DNA of 15,797 nucleotides from an uncultured Collinsella sp. (GTDB taxonomy: Bacteria; Actinomycetota; Coriobacteriia; Coriobacteriales; Coriobacteriaceae), in assembly GCA_902465265.1 (NCBI GenBank), contig CABQMF010000047.1, forward strand, positions 1 through 15,797. The letters are read 5' to 3'. Position 1 is the first letter of the stretch; every line of letters begins with the position of its first letter. A program made the position numbers and the translations under genes. The notes below the pieces were generated by a model, which did not search any database, was not told where the DNA came from, and worked only from the letters and a program-made list of their open reading frames with translations. Below, piece by piece: positions 14,430 through 15,797 of this stretch.

Positions 14430-15307
14430 TTCGAAGCCCCTTTCAGCATGAGGCGAAGATAGTCATCAATGGTTGCCCGATCGCAGGGAATCTCGGGGAA
14501 GGCCTCGAGCGTTTCGCGACGGTTGGGCACGAGCACGTCCACGCTGTAGGCGTGGTGGACGGCACGGGCGCCTTCGACGCAAGCCATAAGCTCGGCGGCC
14601 TGTGCTTGGGTGCAGTGGGCGATGCCGGCGCGGTCGGTAATGTCCTCGCGCGGCAGGTCAAACACAATCGAGCCATTATCGATGCAGATGACGCGGTCGG
14701 CGGCGCGATCGAGGTCGGACGTAATGTGGCTCGAGAGCAGCACGCTGCGCTGACCGTCGGAAACAAAGGCAAGCAGCTCATCAAGCAGTTCCTCGCGTGC
14801 CATGGGATCGAGGCCCGCGGTGGCTTCGTCCAAAACGAGCAGTTCGGCATTGTGACTGAGTGCACAGGCAAGCTGCAGTTTCATGCCCATGCCGCGGGAG
14901 AGGTCCTTGACTTTTGTCTTAGGATCGAGGCCAAATCGGTTGATGAATCCGGCGAACGTTTCGCGGTCCCACGTGGGGTACGCCGGGCCTACGAGCGACT
15001 CGATCTGGCCCACCTTGAGCGTGGAGGGGAAGGGGCACGTGTCCAGGACAAGACCGACGCGGGAGCGTAGATGGCGCTGCGTCTCATCGGGCGCGTCGGC
15101 GCCACAGCGCTGCCCAAACAGGTGCACCTCGCCGGCATCGAGCTTTATAAGCCCGAGAGCAGCTCGAATCGTCGTTGTTTTGCCAGCACCGTTGGCACCA
15201 ACAAAGCCGACGATCTGGCCAGGCTCCACAGCGAGCGTGACATCACGCAGCGAAAAACGGTCGCTCACACGGCGTGAGATGCCTTTGAGTTCTAAAAGGT
15301 TTTGCAT
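14426..15307 (-). CDS. ABC transporter ATPase (YtrB/BcrA-like)
   Basis: The 293-residue cytoplasmic ATPase powers the adjacent permease. Walker A is GANGAGKTT (37-45), the signature is LSRGMGMKLQLA (137-148), Walker B is LLVLDEATAGLDP (D160, E161) and the switch histidine is H194 in SSHITSD. The variant signature LSxGMxxKL is usual for the BcrA/YtrB/CcmA-like branch of drug or peptide exporters. A C-terminal extension of about 70 residues follows the nucleotide domain. The start at 15307 has AAAGG 7 nt upstream; the frame stays open to 15772, but the extra part overlaps the GntR gene out of frame. The gene starts 23 nt after the GntR stop and ends in an ATGA overlap with the permease. Confidence 0.93.
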   Translation of the reverse strand: MQNLLELKGISRRVSDRFSLRDVTLAVEPGQIVGFVGANGAGKTTTIRAALGLIKLDAGEVHLFGQRCGADAPDETQRHLRSRVGLVLDTCPFPSTLKVGQIESLVGPAYPTWDRETFAGFINRFGLDPKTKVKDLSRGMGMKLQLACALSHNAELLVLDEATAGLDPMAREELLDELLAFVSDGQRSVLLSSHITSDLDRAADRVICIDNGSIVFDLPREDITDRAGIAHCTQAQAAELMACVEGARAVHHAYSVDVLVPNRRETLEAFPEIPCDRATIDDYLRLMLKGASK

Positions 15308-15330
15308 GGTATAGCCTTTCTTGCAGATGG

Positions 15331-15711
15331 CTACTGCATGGTTTCGGGGGCTACCAGGTCGAGCATCTCGTGCAGCTTGTCGCGCGTGACGCCCAAGGCT
15401 TCGGCTTGGCTTGCCGCTTTCGCAAGCAGCTCTTCGATATGGCAGAGCTGGTTTTCGCGCAAGAGCTCCTGGTTGCCCTCGGCGACAAAACAGCCCTTGC
15501 CCTGCACGGTGCAGATAAACCCGAGCTGCTCCAGGTCGGCGTAGGCGCGCTTGGTGGTGATGACGCTCACGCCAAGATCGCTCGCGAGCGCACGGATGCT
15601 GGGGAGTTTGGCTCCCGCAGCGAGCGTGCCCGAAAGGATCTGAGCTTTGACCTGCGAGGATATCTGTTCGTAGATGGGCTTGTCGCTCGAATTGGATAGG
15701 ATGATGTCCAC
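15331..15711 (-). CDS. GntR-family regulator, YtrA subfamily
   Basis: The 126-residue protein has a GntR winged HTH at about 10-78 (KPIYEQISSQVKAQILSGTL, GAKLPSIRALASDLGVS, TTKRAYADLEQLGFICTVQGKGCFV) and only a short helical tail (80-126), which is the size and form of the YtrA subfamily. These are usually dimeric repressors of the ABC transporter operon they head, and this gene heads the ATPase-permease pair. The start is GTG at 15711 with AAGGAG 5 nt upstream. Two perfect 10-bp palindromes upstream of it are candidate binding sites. The inducer is not known. Confidence 0.92.
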   Translation of the reverse strand: MDIILSNSSDKPIYEQISSQVKAQILSGTLAAGAKLPSIRALASDLGVSVITTKRAYADLEQLGFICTVQGKGCFVAEGNQELLRENQLCHIEELLAKAASQAEALGVTRDKLHEMLDLVAPETMQ

Positions 15712-15733
15712 AGCGGCTCCTTAGCTGTTGGGC

Positions 15734-15743
15734 TACACGTGTA
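15734..15743. promoter_or_regulatory. Candidate operator TACACGTGTA
   Basis: A perfect 10-bp palindrome lies between the GntR start codon and its -10 box, 22 nt upstream of the GTG. Its position in the transcribed leader suits a repressor roadblock. Confidence 0.45.
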
Positions 15744-15759
15744 TATAACCGGTAAGCAC

Positions 15760-15789
15760 AGTATATATACACTATGCACAGTTATGCAA
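15760..15789 (-). promoter_or_regulatory. Promoter of the GntR-ABC operon with overlapping palindrome
   Basis: On the minus strand TTGCAT (15789-15784) and TATACT (15765-15760) are 18 nt apart. The perfect palindrome GTATATATAC (15761-15770) overlaps the -10 box, so a bound YtrA-type repressor would block the polymerase. GCACAGT occurs twice nearby (15756-15762 and 15776-15782). Confidence 0.55.
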
Positions 15790-15797
15790 GAGGTAAA

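Overview
The window is a GC-rich, densely coded stretch of a bacterial chromosome. Gene content suggests a Coriobacteriia member of the Actinomycetota, most likely a Collinsella-like gut anaerobe: hybrid histidine kinases with solute-binding-type sensors, an XRE/zinc-ribbon/TipAS regulator, a Nim-like flavin split-barrel protein and a YtrA-type GntR/ABC module. That assignment is a judgement from overall gene style and was not tested. Fourteen protein genes are called. No rRNA, tRNA, CRISPR array or transposase gene was seen. No gene-free stretch exceeds 300 bases; the longest, 10023-10267, holds a promoter and a three-copy palindromic repeat cluster.

Layout. Positions 1-43 hold a perfect 13-bp inverted repeat at the window edge. 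97-1221 (minus): a small CPYC glutaredoxin downstream of a three-domain regulator (XRE HTH, zinc ribbon, TipAS-like ligand domain). A shared upstream region (1222-1362) divides these from plus-strand trmO (a tRNA t6A methyltransferase with a probably leaderless start) and a MalY/PatB-type PLP C-S lyase (2208-3422).

3567-10022 is a signalling block. A solute-binding lipoprotein (3567-4436) overlaps by ATGA a hybrid histidine kinase with two membrane segments and a CACHE-like extracytoplasmic domain (4433-6625). A 17-bp hairpin terminator follows. Facing it is a second hybrid kinase (7218-10022, minus), in which two solute-binding domains are fused to the kinase in BvgS/EvgS style, with a flavin split-barrel protein (6696-7175) downstream. 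So the window holds a split and a fused version of the same idea, tail to tail. Neither kinase carries an HPt domain, and no DNA-binding response regulator is in the window, so the output of both is unknown.

10115-10198 holds two direct copies and one inverted copy of a 19-nt REP-like unit. Then come plus-strand genes for a minimal two-TM potassium channel, a LOG-family nucleotide phosphoribohydrolase and a ClC-family anion transporter whose usual gating-glutamate position is not a glutamate (10268-12691). The right end is minus-strand: an EamA/DMT transporter (12784-13659) and a three-gene YtrA-type cassette (GntR regulator, ABC ATPase, ABC-2 permease; 15711 down to 13728) with candidate operator palindromes just upstream of the regulator.
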